Shown here: in pieces, positions 26,040 through 34,384 of the stretch
Position numbering within the stretch: the stretch's first letter is position 1
How the letters are laid out: each line of letters opens with the position of its first letter
From: Brumimicrobium glaciale
GTDB taxonomy: Bacteria; Bacteroidota; Bacteroidia; Flavobacteriales_D; Crocinitomicaceae
Direction: 5' to 3'
NCBI RefSeq assembly: GCF_004152935.1
Contig: NZ_SETE01000003.1
Coordinates: 563,633 to 627,632 of the forward strand
Length of the DNA: 64,000 nt
Notes under the pieces: generated by a model
What the model saw: the letters and a program-made list of their open reading frames with translations, nothing else
Database searches by the model: none
What the model was told of the DNA's origin: nothing
Translations under genes and position numbers: made by a program

Positions 26040-26744
26040 ATGAAAAATGTAACATTTCCGAGTTGTGAAAACTGTGAGTTAACAGAAGGTTTTCTCTGTG
26101 CATTTTCTAAAGATGTGAAAAAAGACATCGGCCTAGATAAAAAACATTTGAGCATCGAAAAAGGAGATCAAATATTTTCTCAAGGAACACATCCTGTTGG
26201 TTTATATTGTCTCTATAAAGGAAAGGTGAAACTGACTAAAATTGGCAAAGACGGCAAAGAACAAATCTTACGTTTCTACAAACCAGGCGATATTATTGGT
26301 TACCGTTCACTTTTAAATCAAGAAGCGTATCAAGTGAATGCTGTTGCAATTGAAGAAGTGCATATTTGTTTAATCCTAAAACAGTCCTTTTTAGATATGG
26401 TAGACAATAACCGCGCTTTCTCTAAAAACATTATCAATTTATTAGGAGACGATTTAAAAACCGCTGAAGAAAGCATAGTAGGATTATCTCAGAAAAGCGT
26501 CCAAGAAAGAATCGCCGAAGCATTGGTTTTATTGATAAATACCTACGGATTTAAAGCAGATAAAGTAACAATTGATGTAAAACTCTCTAGATTAGAAATA
26601 GCAAATCTTGCCGCTACAACGCAAGAAACTGCAATTCGCACATTGGCTAAAATGGAAAAAGAAGGCTATCTTATACTAAACAAAAAAGAAATTCAAATTC
26701 CCGATTTTAATAAATTAATGTCTGGAACAACTTTGTTTGATTAA
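26040..26744 (+). CDS. Crp/Fnr-family regulator with FNR-like cysteines
   Basis: A 234-residue regulator: a cyclic-nucleotide-type beta-roll (~residues 25-125), a dimer helix and a C-terminal HTH with recognition helix TTQETAIRTLAKMEKEG. Cysteines stand at about 9, 12, 20 and 110 (PSCENC...FLC, and VHICLI). They line up with C20, C23, C29 and C122 that hold the [4Fe-4S] cluster of E. coli FNR, except that the C12-C20 gap is two residues longer. It probably senses oxygen or nitric oxide. ATG 26040 is preferred to an in-frame TTG at 26034. It is the obvious candidate to bind the TGAY-N4-RTCA boxes around it. Confidence 0.88.
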   Translation: MKNVTFPSCENCELTEGFLCAFSKDVKKDIGLDKKHLSIEKGDQIFSQGTHPVGLYCLYKGKVKLTKIGKDGKEQILRFYKPGDIIGYRSLLNQEAYQVNAVAIEEVHICLILKQSFLDMVDNNRAFSKNIINLLGDDLKTAEESIVGLSQKSVQERIAEALVLLINTYGFKADKVTIDVKLSRLEIANLAATTQETAIRTLAKMEKEGYLILNKKEIQIPDFNKLMSGTTLFD

Positions 26745-26879
26745 TTATCTTTATAGTTATTTGATTTGGGGAATGTACGGACGATTCGCAAATCGTCTCT
26801 GCAGTAAAGAGGAATCGTCTGTACTTCCATTGCAAATCGTGGATACTAAGATTTGATTATTGAATCTAAATCTCTTATT

Positions 26880-27085
26880 CTCCTTTGCAGAACTTTGCTA
26901 CTCTATGAAACTCTACGAATAATTCTTTTTTTTCACCCAACCACTTTTCTTTCTCTGTGACCCTCTACTTCGACAAGCTCTGCACAAGTGTGAAAACCCT
27001 CCTCTATCTCTGTGTAAAAACTATTACCACAGGAGCTCTCTGCGAACCTCTGCCCCTTCGCGAATCTTTGCGTAATTCTTCTCTT
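26880..27085. repeat. Dispersed repeats (CTCTGCG, TTCGACAAGCTC, ACGATT..AAATCGT)
   Basis: The 353-bp gap after the FNR-like gene has no gene. It holds AACTTTGCTACTCTATGAAA, CTACTTCGACAAGCTCTGCA and TCTCTGCGAACCTCTGCCCC: degenerate CTCTGCG units seen also at 10815 and 19858. Just before it, GACGATTCGCAAATCGTCTC and GAGGAATCGTCTGTA (26780-26825) form a small inverted repeat. Confidence 0.55.
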
Positions 27086-27097
27086 TCTCTCTCCCCT

Positions 27098-28390
27098 CTA
27101 CTTTAACTTAAAATTCTTAAATGGCTTCACAGTCAGCATAACATAAGCCCAACCGCTCGTATTATCATTATCAACCCCTTTCAATTCTCTCATTGTTCTA
27201 GTTCCAAACAAATGAGAATATCCAGCCTGAATAGTTACTTCATCAGCAAACTGATATTTAACAGTAAAATCAACCTCATAACCCAAATAAGGATCCATCG
27301 CAACAAACGTTCCTCCAAATGGAATTGTCGGCAACTTTACATCAGCAGCAGTATAAAAAACATGATTAGCCAAACCAAACGTATATTTTCCCTTACTGTA
27401 TTTAGCCTTTAAATACCCATCCATCAATCCAACATTATTCCCATGATTACCCACATAGAAATAATCCATAAATCCGTTGAAAGCATGATTCGTTCCATAT
27501 AAAGGAGTAAAAGATTCATTTCTGTCATTTATAGTTGCTTCATCAGAAGTTCCAGAAAGTATTTCACCTCCTAATGTAATTCCCCAGCTTTTATTAGGTT
27601 TAAATGTCCCCTCCAAGCTTACGTTGTAAGCACTTAATGTTTGATTGTTTTTTGCAAATCCCATTTGATAATAACCATAAGCCATAATCTCAAATTTGTT
27701 TCTTTTATATTCTAAATGAGTTCCCATTGTTTGAGAAAAGTTAGTTCTGTTTTTCTGAACACTGTCTTCAATATAAAATTGCTGCATTCCATTATTTAAG
27801 AAAAGTACACTTGCATTGAAATTTTTCCACGATTTATTCGCCCATAGATATTGGAATGTCTTGTAATCGTTGATTCCATAAGGTATTTGAATATTTGAAG
27901 CACTTTCCTGATTATAAGTTGCGCCAATATCTAAACTCCAAGTACTGTCTTTGAATTGCAATATTGCACCATCATGTCTACGTCCTTGCATCGCCCAGTC
28001 CAATGCTCCAAAGATTCTCTGATTGTCATAAGAAATAGGTTGTCTTCCCACTTTTAACGTCCATTTTTTATTTAAGAATAAAGAAACATTCGCTTCATAA
28101 ACAGATAGTAAACCGTTATTATCAATTGCTAAATGGGAGGTCTCTCCCCAAGTACGAATATCTTGAGCTGTAAAATCAAATTGAAATTTCTCATGTTTAT
28201 AAATAACTCCGAGCCTAGCTCTTTGACTTATAAAAAATCCTGGATCTTGATTGGACATCAATGGTTGTTGAAATCCATTTGTATATTCTGCTCGTGCCTT
28301 ATACTGTCCCGTGATGTCTAATTGTGAGTAGCCATAAAAGGAACTCAATATAAGTACGCTAATCAATACTGCTCTTTCGATATGTTTCAT
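27098..28390 (-). CDS. Alginate-export-type outer membrane porin
   Basis: A 430-residue outer-membrane beta-barrel. A signal peptide (MKHIERAVLISVLILSSFYGYSQ) precedes LDITGQYKARAEYTNGFQQP. The words RARLGVIYKHEKFQFDFTAQDIRTWGE and WTLKVGRQPISYDNQRIFGALDWAMQGRRHDGAILQF are characteristic of the alginate-export (AlgE-like) porin family in Bacteroidetes. The end has alternating strands and a final aromatic/Lys strand. In other Bacteroidetes this family often lies near denitrification genes, which fits the FNR-type box upstream. Solute unknown. Confidence 0.8.
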   Translation of the reverse strand: MKHIERAVLISVLILSSFYGYSQLDITGQYKARAEYTNGFQQPLMSNQDPGFFISQRARLGVIYKHEKFQFDFTAQDIRTWGETSHLAIDNNGLLSVYEANVSLFLNKKWTLKVGRQPISYDNQRIFGALDWAMQGRRHDGAILQFKDSTWSLDIGATYNQESASNIQIPYGINDYKTFQYLWANKSWKNFNASVLFLNNGMQQFYIEDSVQKNRTNFSQTMGTHLEYKRNKFEIMAYGYYQMGFAKNNQTLSAYNVSLEGTFKPNKSWGITLGGEILSGTSDEATINDRNESFTPLYGTNHAFNGFMDYFYVGNHGNNVGLMDGYLKAKYSKGKYTFGLANHVFYTAADVKLPTIPFGGTFVAMDPYLGYEVDFTVKYQFADEVTIQAGYSHLFGTRTMRELKGVDNDNTSGWAYVMLTVKPFKNFKLK

Positions 28391-28437
28391 AATTACTATT
28401 TTGTTGTAAAAGTGTTGGTTCTAAGATAAAATAGAAA

Positions 28438-28449
28438 TGACATTTATCA
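28438..28449 (-). promoter_or_regulatory. FNR-type box (TGAT-AAAT-GTCA on minus strand)
   Basis: On the plus strand TGACATTTATCA. It stands 48 bp upstream of the porin ATG. The -7 element at the expected 35-bp spacing is poor (CACTTTTA). Confidence 0.45.
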
Positions 28450-28549
28450 ATTTTTATCATGTCTTATGGCATTAAATGGATAATTAAAGGATTATTTAGT
28501 CTTTTATACCCCTTCTTTCTGCTCTCACCTTCTCAATCGTATAGCTCCA

Positions 28550-28615
28550 GTTACAATGCTGCGCCTCCGCTCTCACACTACACGCTCACTCTATTATTGC
28601 ACTGCTGCGCTCCCT
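28550..28615. repeat. CTGCTGCG-type repeat, second stretch
   Basis: Segments such as TACAATGCTGCGCCTCCGCT and ATTGCACTGCTGCGCTCCCT recall 23990-24072. Non-coding, between the porin and queD-like genes. Confidence 0.4.
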
Positions 28616-28625
28616 CTGTTTTTCC

Positions 28626-28637
28626 TGACTTAAATCA
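28626..28637 (+). promoter_or_regulatory. FNR-type box (TGAC-TTAA-ATCA)
   Basis: A near-perfect dyad 82 bp upstream of the QueD-like ATG. A -7-like TAACTTTA begins 37 bp after the box start (28663-28670). Confidence 0.5.
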
Positions 28638-28718
28638 GTAACCCCACTTTTTTATCTCGATTTAACTTTAACTCTCCAATATTTCATTCACCTTTGTTTT
28701 TATACTAAATATTGACGT

Positions 28719-29171
28719 ATGAATAGAAACATCCTCAGAGTTACCAAAAGATTCACTTTTGAAATGGCACATGCTTTATATAACTATGATGGCAATTGTC
28801 AATACATCCATGGACACTCCTATAAACTTTACGTAACAGTTTTAGGGTTGGTAAATAATACTCCAGGTTCTCCAAAAGATGGAATGGTTTGTGATTTTTC
28901 TGTTCTAAAGAAAATTGTCAACGAAAAAATAGTAGAACCTTATGATCACACTTTGGTGTTAAGCGAAAAAGACGAAAGTAAAAAACACCTTGCTGATTCT
29001 GGTCAACGCACTATATTGTTTCCTGTTCAACCTACTTGCGAAAACCTATTACTCCATTTCAAAAACGAAATATTAAATGTGTTGCCTAATAATTTAACAC
29101 TAGCCAATATCAAGTTATATGAAACCGAAGGTTCGTTTGCAGAATGGGATATTAGAGATCAAGATTTTTAA
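28719..29171 (+). CDS. QueD/6-pyruvoyl-tetrahydropterin synthase-family protein
   Basis: A 150-residue T-fold enzyme. The zinc histidines are visible in FEMAHALYNYDGNCQYIHGHSYKLYV (one His, then HGH). Later motifs are DFSVLKKIVNEKIVEPYDHTLVL and the catalytic region TCENLLLHFKNEI...IKLYETEGSFAEW. The cysteine in DGNCQYIHGH is in the position used by 6-carboxytetrahydropterin synthase (queuosine pathway). The alternative is a pterin synthase for a biopterin-type cofactor. An FNR-type box upstream places it in the stress regulon. It stands alone. Confidence 0.85.
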   Translation: MNRNILRVTKRFTFEMAHALYNYDGNCQYIHGHSYKLYVTVLGLVNNTPGSPKDGMVCDFSVLKKIVNEKIVEPYDHTLVLSEKDESKKHLADSGQRTILFPVQPTCENLLLHFKNEILNVLPNNLTLANIKLYETEGSFAEWDIRDQDF

Positions 29172-29518
29172 GCATTTGTTTCAATATATGAACTCATTTT
29201 AATTTCCTAAATTGTTAATAACAAATTTCTATTTTTTTTAAAGCCCTTGATTTTAATAATAAATCCTGATAAAAAGATATTCACATTCTTGAATCTCTGA
29301 CTTTATTAAACAATTTCAGAAAGGCCCTTTTCTTATTTATTGCCCAAAAACCCGCGTTACTCAGTATTTTAACAAACTTTTGTAATTTGATAATGAATAA
29401 CCTAAGGGTTTATTTATTGTCTTTTGCTTAACAAATGGGATTTGTAGTAGCTCATTCGAGGTATTTAGAATGATTCTAAATTAATTTTAAAACGGGTATT
29501 AATGTCATGAAACTGTCA

Positions 29519-29545
29519 TTGAATATGGATATTCTGCTAATTTTG
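29519..29545 (+). promoter_or_regulatory. Promoter of the act operon (TTG-N16-TAATTTTG)
   Basis: TTG at 29519-29521 and TAATTTTG at 29538-29545 fit the Bacteroidetes -33/-7 pattern. A second weak -7 (CATATTTG) is at 29574-29581. The 442-bp gap before the operon holds no gene that I can see. Confidence 0.5.
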
Positions 29546-29613
29546 CTTCCAATAAGTATTGCGAATTATCACACATATTTGTGAAATTATAAATCAAAAT
29601 ATCTAAGAATCAG

Positions 29614-30924
29614 ATGTTTAATAAGGGAAATAAAGGATTGTTTGCGTTGGTTTTAACGCTATTCATGTTGACTAATTTTGTGTCAAACGCACAAGAGGGT
29701 GAGTCAATATTTAATTCAAAATGTGCCACTTGTCACGCTCCACATAAGGACATGACAGGGCCTAAATTGTTTGAAGTTCGTCAAAAATGGGAAGAAGGTG
29801 GAGCCATGGAAGGTTCACTTCACCAATGGGTGAAAAATTGGCAAGTTGCTGCAGCGACTGATCCATATGCGAAAGAAGTTTCGGATTGGGCACCTTCTGC
29901 AATGACATTGTTTGCTGATTTGACCGATGAGCAAATAGAAGCAGTTTTCGATTATGTTGATGAACAACCTAAAGGAGGTGCTGTAGCTGATGCTGCTGGT
30001 GCAGCTGGAGGTGGAGTAGCTTCTAACATTGCGACTGAAGAAAATGATTTCGGTTGGATATGGTACATATTAGGTGCTGTATTCTTAGTTATTATATTCT
30101 CTGTCGGTGGCGTTAAACGTCAACTACAAGAATTAGACGAAGATGCTGACAAACAAGTTAAAGTTGGTTCGAAAGTTTGGGTATTCAAAAATAGAAAATA
30201 CGTAGGTATTGGAGTGCTTGTTCTAGTTATGGCAGGAGTTGTTTGGTTATTCTTAGGACTTTACCAAATTGGTGTAGTTTCATCATACCAACCAAGTCAA
30301 CCAATTGCATTCCCTCATGATATTCATGCTGGAATAAATGGAATTGACTGTAAGTATTGTCACAACTCTGCTGATAAGTCTAAATCTGCTGGTATCCCAA
30401 CAACAAATGTTTGTATGAACTGTCACAAGCAGATTCAGGGTGCAGGTGATCAAGTAGAAAAAATTAAGAACATTTACGCATCTGCAGGATTCTCACCAGA
30501 AGGTGGAGGGAAATACAGCGGTGAAACAGAACCTATTATTTGGAATAAAGTTCACAATTTACCAGATCACGTTTATTTCAACCACTCTCAACACGTTGAA
30601 ATCGGTGGGATTGATTGTAAACAATGTCACGGTGATATGACCAAACAAAATGAGTTACCTCGTGTAGTTCCTGTTGAAGAATTGAATATGGTAGAAGGTA
30701 ACATTCAATTAACGCGTCCAACATTAACAATGGGTTGGTGTATCGAATGTCACAATGTTAAAGAAGTATCTACTGGTACCTTAGAAGGAAAAGGTGGGTA
30801 TTATGATGAAATACATAAGCGTCTACTTGAAAATGACGAGTCATTATACGAGGAATACCTTGAGGATGGCAAAGTAACAGTTAATGAACTTGGCGGATGG
30901 GAATGTGCTAAGTGTCACTACTAA
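29614..30924 (+). CDS. actA: Alternative Complex III subunit A: hexaheme cytochrome c
   Basis: A 436-residue cytochrome c with six CxxCH sites at about residues 37 (CATCH), 246 (CKYCH), 267 (CMNCH), 335 (CKQCH), 376 (CIECH) and 431 (CAKCH). A signal peptide starts the protein, and residues ~30-120 form an extra monoheme domain. A membrane helix (~145-165) and a second one (~195-217) separate it from the five-heme ActA part. The extra N-terminal heme domain is an addition to the five-heme ActA of many ACIIIs. It opens actABCDEF-coxBA and passes electrons from quinol to the oxidase. Confidence 0.94.
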   Translation: MFNKGNKGLFALVLTLFMLTNFVSNAQEGESIFNSKCATCHAPHKDMTGPKLFEVRQKWEEGGAMEGSLHQWVKNWQVAAATDPYAKEVSDWAPSAMTLFADLTDEQIEAVFDYVDEQPKGGAVADAAGAAGGGVASNIATEENDFGWIWYILGAVFLVIIFSVGGVKRQLQELDEDADKQVKVGSKVWVFKNRKYVGIGVLVLVMAGVVWLFLGLYQIGVVSSYQPSQPIAFPHDIHAGINGIDCKYCHNSADKSKSAGIPTTNVCMNCHKQIQGAGDQVEKIKNIYASAGFSPEGGGKYSGETEPIIWNKVHNLPDHVYFNHSQHVEIGGIDCKQCHGDMTKQNELPRVVPVEELNMVEGNIQLTRPTLTMGWCIECHNVKEVSTGTLEGKGGYYDEIHKRLLENDESLYEEYLEDGKVTVNELGGWECAKCHY

Positions 30925-30949
30925 TTAAAAGTTGATAGCTAAATAAGAT

Positions 30950-33900
30950 ATGGCAATGAGCAAAAAATATTGGAAAGGTCTTGAAGAGTTGAATCAAACT
31001 CCTGAATTTATCGAGAACAGAGACCAAGAGTTTAGTCAAGATATAAGTATTGATGAGTTTTTAGCGGATGAAAAGTTAAGTGAGTCATCAACTCCTAGAA
31101 GGGATTTCTTGAAATTCTTAGGGTTTAGTGTTGCAGCTGCTACAATTGCAGCATGTGAGGCGCCTGTAACAAAAGCTATTCCTTACGTTAACAAACCAGT
31201 TGATGTTACTCCAGGTGTTGCAACTTGGTACGCGTCTACTTATTATGATGGGAATTCTTACGCTAACATTCTTGTTAAAACGAGAGAAGGGCGACCTATT
31301 TATATTAAAGGAAACAAAGATTTTGGTTTTACAAACGGTAACGTAACTCCACAAATCATTGCTTCTGTTCTTTCTTTGTATAATGAAGCAAGATTACAAT
31401 ACGCATTTAAAGATGGGCAAGGAGTTTCTACAGCTGATGCTGATAGTGAAATTATTGCTGAACTAAATAAAATTAAAAGCAAGGGCGGTAAAGTTGTTCT
31501 TGTGTCAAATACACTTGCATCTCCTTCTAGTTACAAAGCTGTTGAGGAACTTGAAAGATCTGTTACAGGTCGTGTGGCTCCAAAATCAACATCAGTTGTT
31601 ACTGAAGATGAAAATGGTGTTATTGGTAAAGTAGTTGATAAAGTAAAAGGTGTATTTAATAAAGAAGAATTAGCAGTTGCTGCGGCGGTTACTTCAGGTT
31701 CTGCAACTGGAGCTCAATTTGAGCACATTCAGTATGATTCTGTTTCTTACGCTGGTATCAGAAAAGCAAATGAACTTTCTTTCGGAAAATCTGTAATTCC
31801 AGATTACGATTTCTCTAAAGCAAAAACAATTGTAAGTTTCGGTGCCGACTTTTTAAGCACTTGGTTGATGTCAACGCAGTATACTGGTCAGTATGCTAAA
31901 AGACGTAATCCTGACGGTGATTGGATGAACAAGCATTACCAGATTGAATCTAATATGTCAATCACTGGTTCTAATGCTGATGTTAGAATGATGATCAAGC
32001 CTTCTGAGGAAGCTGGATTATTGGCTGCATTAGTTAAAGATTTAGGTGGATCAATTAGCGGAGTTTCTGCTTCTATTCCAGAAAGAATAGGTGCTGATAA
32101 CGTTAAAAGAATGGCAAAAGACTTGATGAAAGGAAACGGATTAGTTGTTTCTGCATCAAATAACGTTGCAATTCAAGTATTGGTTAATAAAGCAAACCAT
32201 TTAATTGGAGCTTATAACTCTACAATCAACTTGAATAATCCAGTTCAGATGTTTGCATCTGAAGATGATAAAATGATGAAACTTGTTGCTGATGTTCTTG
32301 CAGGTAAAGGACCAGATGCAGTATTCTTTTATGGTGTAAACCCAGTTTATTCAGCTCCAAACGGAGTAGCTTTAGCTGATGCACTTGGAAATACTACATT
32401 GACAGTTTCTTTATCAGGTGTAATGGATGAAACGGCTACTAAATGTAAGTTTGTTGTACCAGATCACCACGCATTAGAATCATGGAATGATTTTTCACCA
32501 AAAGCAAATGAATATTCTTTAGCTCAACCAACTATTCGTCCTTTATACGATACGGTTTCAGCATTAGAATCTTTCTTGGTTTGGTCTGGAAAAGCTGAAC
32601 GTGACGGAAAAGACAGTAAAGTATACTTCAATTATATTAAAGAAAACTGGACGAATACAGGATTTGCAGATGCATCAAACTTTGATACTTTCTGGAATAC
32701 AACTATTCACAATTCAGTATTCTCTAAAACAATGGCTTCACCATCATCGCCAAGCTTTAATGATGGAGCTCTTTCTAAAGTAGCTAAACAATTACCTGAA
32801 GCGGGTGAATTGGAGGTTGTTTTATATCAAAAAGCAGCTATTGGTCGCGGAGATCAAGCAGCTAACCCTTGGTTGCAAGAAACACCAGATCCAATTACTA
32901 AAGTAACTTGGGATAACTACATCACAATGAACCCAACGATCATGAAAGATCAGGGGTACAACGAACATATTGACCAAGAGCACGGATGTACACTTGCTTC
33001 AATTACTGTGGGTGATGTAACTTATGAATTACCAGTTTATCCTTCACCAGGACAAGCACCTGGAACGGTTGGTATCGCACTTGGATACGGTCGTGGAGAA
33101 GGAAATGCTAATATTGGTAAAGCTGCTTTCCAAACGAAAGAATATGGTGGACTGGTTACTGATGAAAATGGTAATCCAAAACCAATTGGTAAGAACGCAT
33201 TTAGAATGATTCAAACTGCTAGCGGTACTATGGAGTACACTGCTGCAGCAACAATCGAAAATAAAAATACAAATTATCCAATAGCAACAACTCAAATTCA
33301 CAGAACAGTGATGGCGAGAAATTCTATTATTAGAGAAACAACTTTAGATACTTATTCAAGTCACTCTAAAGACGCATACAACCCAGCTTGGACATTACAA
33401 AAAATGGATGAGCATGGTAAACACGTTGAGGCTCCTTTGTCAGAGTTTAACTTGTGGGATGAACATCCTGTAGAAAATGTTGGTCACCGTTGGGGAATGA
33501 CAATTGACTTGAGTGCATGTATCGGTTGTGGGTCTTGTCTTGTAGCTTGTCAAGCTGAAAACAACGTTCCAGTTGTTGGTAAAGACGAAGTAAGAAGAGG
33601 GCGTGAAATGCATTGGATACGTATCGACCGTTACTACGCTTCAAATGATGAAGCAACAGTTGGTCAACGTAAGGATAAAGATGATTTCACTTACAAAGAA
33701 TTAGAGATTGCTGCGGAGAATCCAAAAGTGGTTCACCAACCAATGATGTGTCACCACTGTAATCACGCACCTTGTGAAACGGTTTGTCCTGTTTCGGCAA
33801 CGACACACTCAAACGAAGGGCTAAACCAAATGGTGTATAACCGTTGTATTGGTACACGTTATTGTGCTAACAACTGTCCTTATAAAGTTAGACGTTTCAA

Positions 33901-34348
33901 CTGGTTTAATTATCCTTCTTACAAGAAATTCGGTGAAGTGAACCCAGCGCAAGATGAATTAGGACGTATGGTATTGAATCCTGATGTTACTGTTAGAACA
34001 CGTGGAGTTATGGAGAAATGTTCATTCTGTGTACAACGTATCCAAGAGGGTAAGTTGAATGCTAAGAAAGATTCTCGACCTGTTGCAGATGGAGATATTA
34101 CTACAGCATGTGGTGACGCTTGTCCAACAAACGCAATAATCGTAGGTGACTGGAATGATGTGAATTCTAAAGTTAGAAAATCAGCAGATAACAAACGTTC
34201 TTACCAAGCACTTGAAGAAATAGGTGTTAAGCCAAACATGTGGTATAAAGTTAAAGTACGTAACGAGGAAAATGATATTCTTGCAGGCATCCAATTAGCA
34301 AAAGAACATGCTGGTGATCATGCTGAAAAAGAAGAGAAAAGTCATTAA
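30950..34348 (+). CDS. actB: Alternative Complex III subunit B: molybdopterin-oxidoreductase-like plus Fe-S protein
   Basis: An 1132-residue fused protein. A Tat-like signal with a possible lipobox is at ~50-68 (RRDFLKFLGFSVAAATIAACEAP). The centre resembles a molybdopterin oxidoreductase; ACIII members of this fold are known to lack the cofactor. The C-terminal ~280 residues form a ferredoxin-type domain with cysteine clusters CIGCGSCLVACQ, CHHCNHAPCETVCPV, CIGTRYCANNCPYKVRRFNW and CSFCVQRIQEG...CGDACPTNAI. The start ATG 30950 (next in-frame ATG 30956) follows actA by 25 bp. It is the electron-wire subunit of the complex. Confidence 0.95.
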   Translation: MAMSKKYWKGLEELNQTPEFIENRDQEFSQDISIDEFLADEKLSESSTPRRDFLKFLGFSVAAATIAACEAPVTKAIPYVNKPVDVTPGVATWYASTYYDGNSYANILVKTREGRPIYIKGNKDFGFTNGNVTPQIIASVLSLYNEARLQYAFKDGQGVSTADADSEIIAELNKIKSKGGKVVLVSNTLASPSSYKAVEELERSVTGRVAPKSTSVVTEDENGVIGKVVDKVKGVFNKEELAVAAAVTSGSATGAQFEHIQYDSVSYAGIRKANELSFGKSVIPDYDFSKAKTIVSFGADFLSTWLMSTQYTGQYAKRRNPDGDWMNKHYQIESNMSITGSNADVRMMIKPSEEAGLLAALVKDLGGSISGVSASIPERIGADNVKRMAKDLMKGNGLVVSASNNVAIQVLVNKANHLIGAYNSTINLNNPVQMFASEDDKMMKLVADVLAGKGPDAVFFYGVNPVYSAPNGVALADALGNTTLTVSLSGVMDETATKCKFVVPDHHALESWNDFSPKANEYSLAQPTIRPLYDTVSALESFLVWSGKAERDGKDSKVYFNYIKENWTNTGFADASNFDTFWNTTIHNSVFSKTMASPSSPSFNDGALSKVAKQLPEAGELEVVLYQKAAIGRGDQAANPWLQETPDPITKVTWDNYITMNPTIMKDQGYNEHIDQEHGCTLASITVGDVTYELPVYPSPGQAPGTVGIALGYGRGEGNANIGKAAFQTKEYGGLVTDENGNPKPIGKNAFRMIQTASGTMEYTAAATIENKNTNYPIATTQIHRTVMARNSIIRETTLDTYSSHSKDAYNPAWTLQKMDEHGKHVEAPLSEFNLWDEHPVENVGHRWGMTIDLSACIGCGSCLVACQAENNVPVVGKDEVRRGREMHWIRIDRYYASNDEATVGQRKDKDDFTYKELEIAAENPKVVHQPMMCHHCNHAPCETVCPVSATTHSNEGLNQMVYNRCIGTRYCANNCPYKVRRFNWFNYPSYKKFGEVNPAQDELGRMVLNPDVTVRTRGVMEKCSFCVQRIQEGKLNAKKDSRPVADGDITTACGDACPTNAIIVGDWNDVNSKVRKSADNKRSYQALEEIGVKPNMWYKVKVRNEENDILAGIQLAKEHAGDHAEKEEKSH

Positions 34349-34384
34349 TTGAATTAGAAGTATTAAAACAATAAATATATTGTA

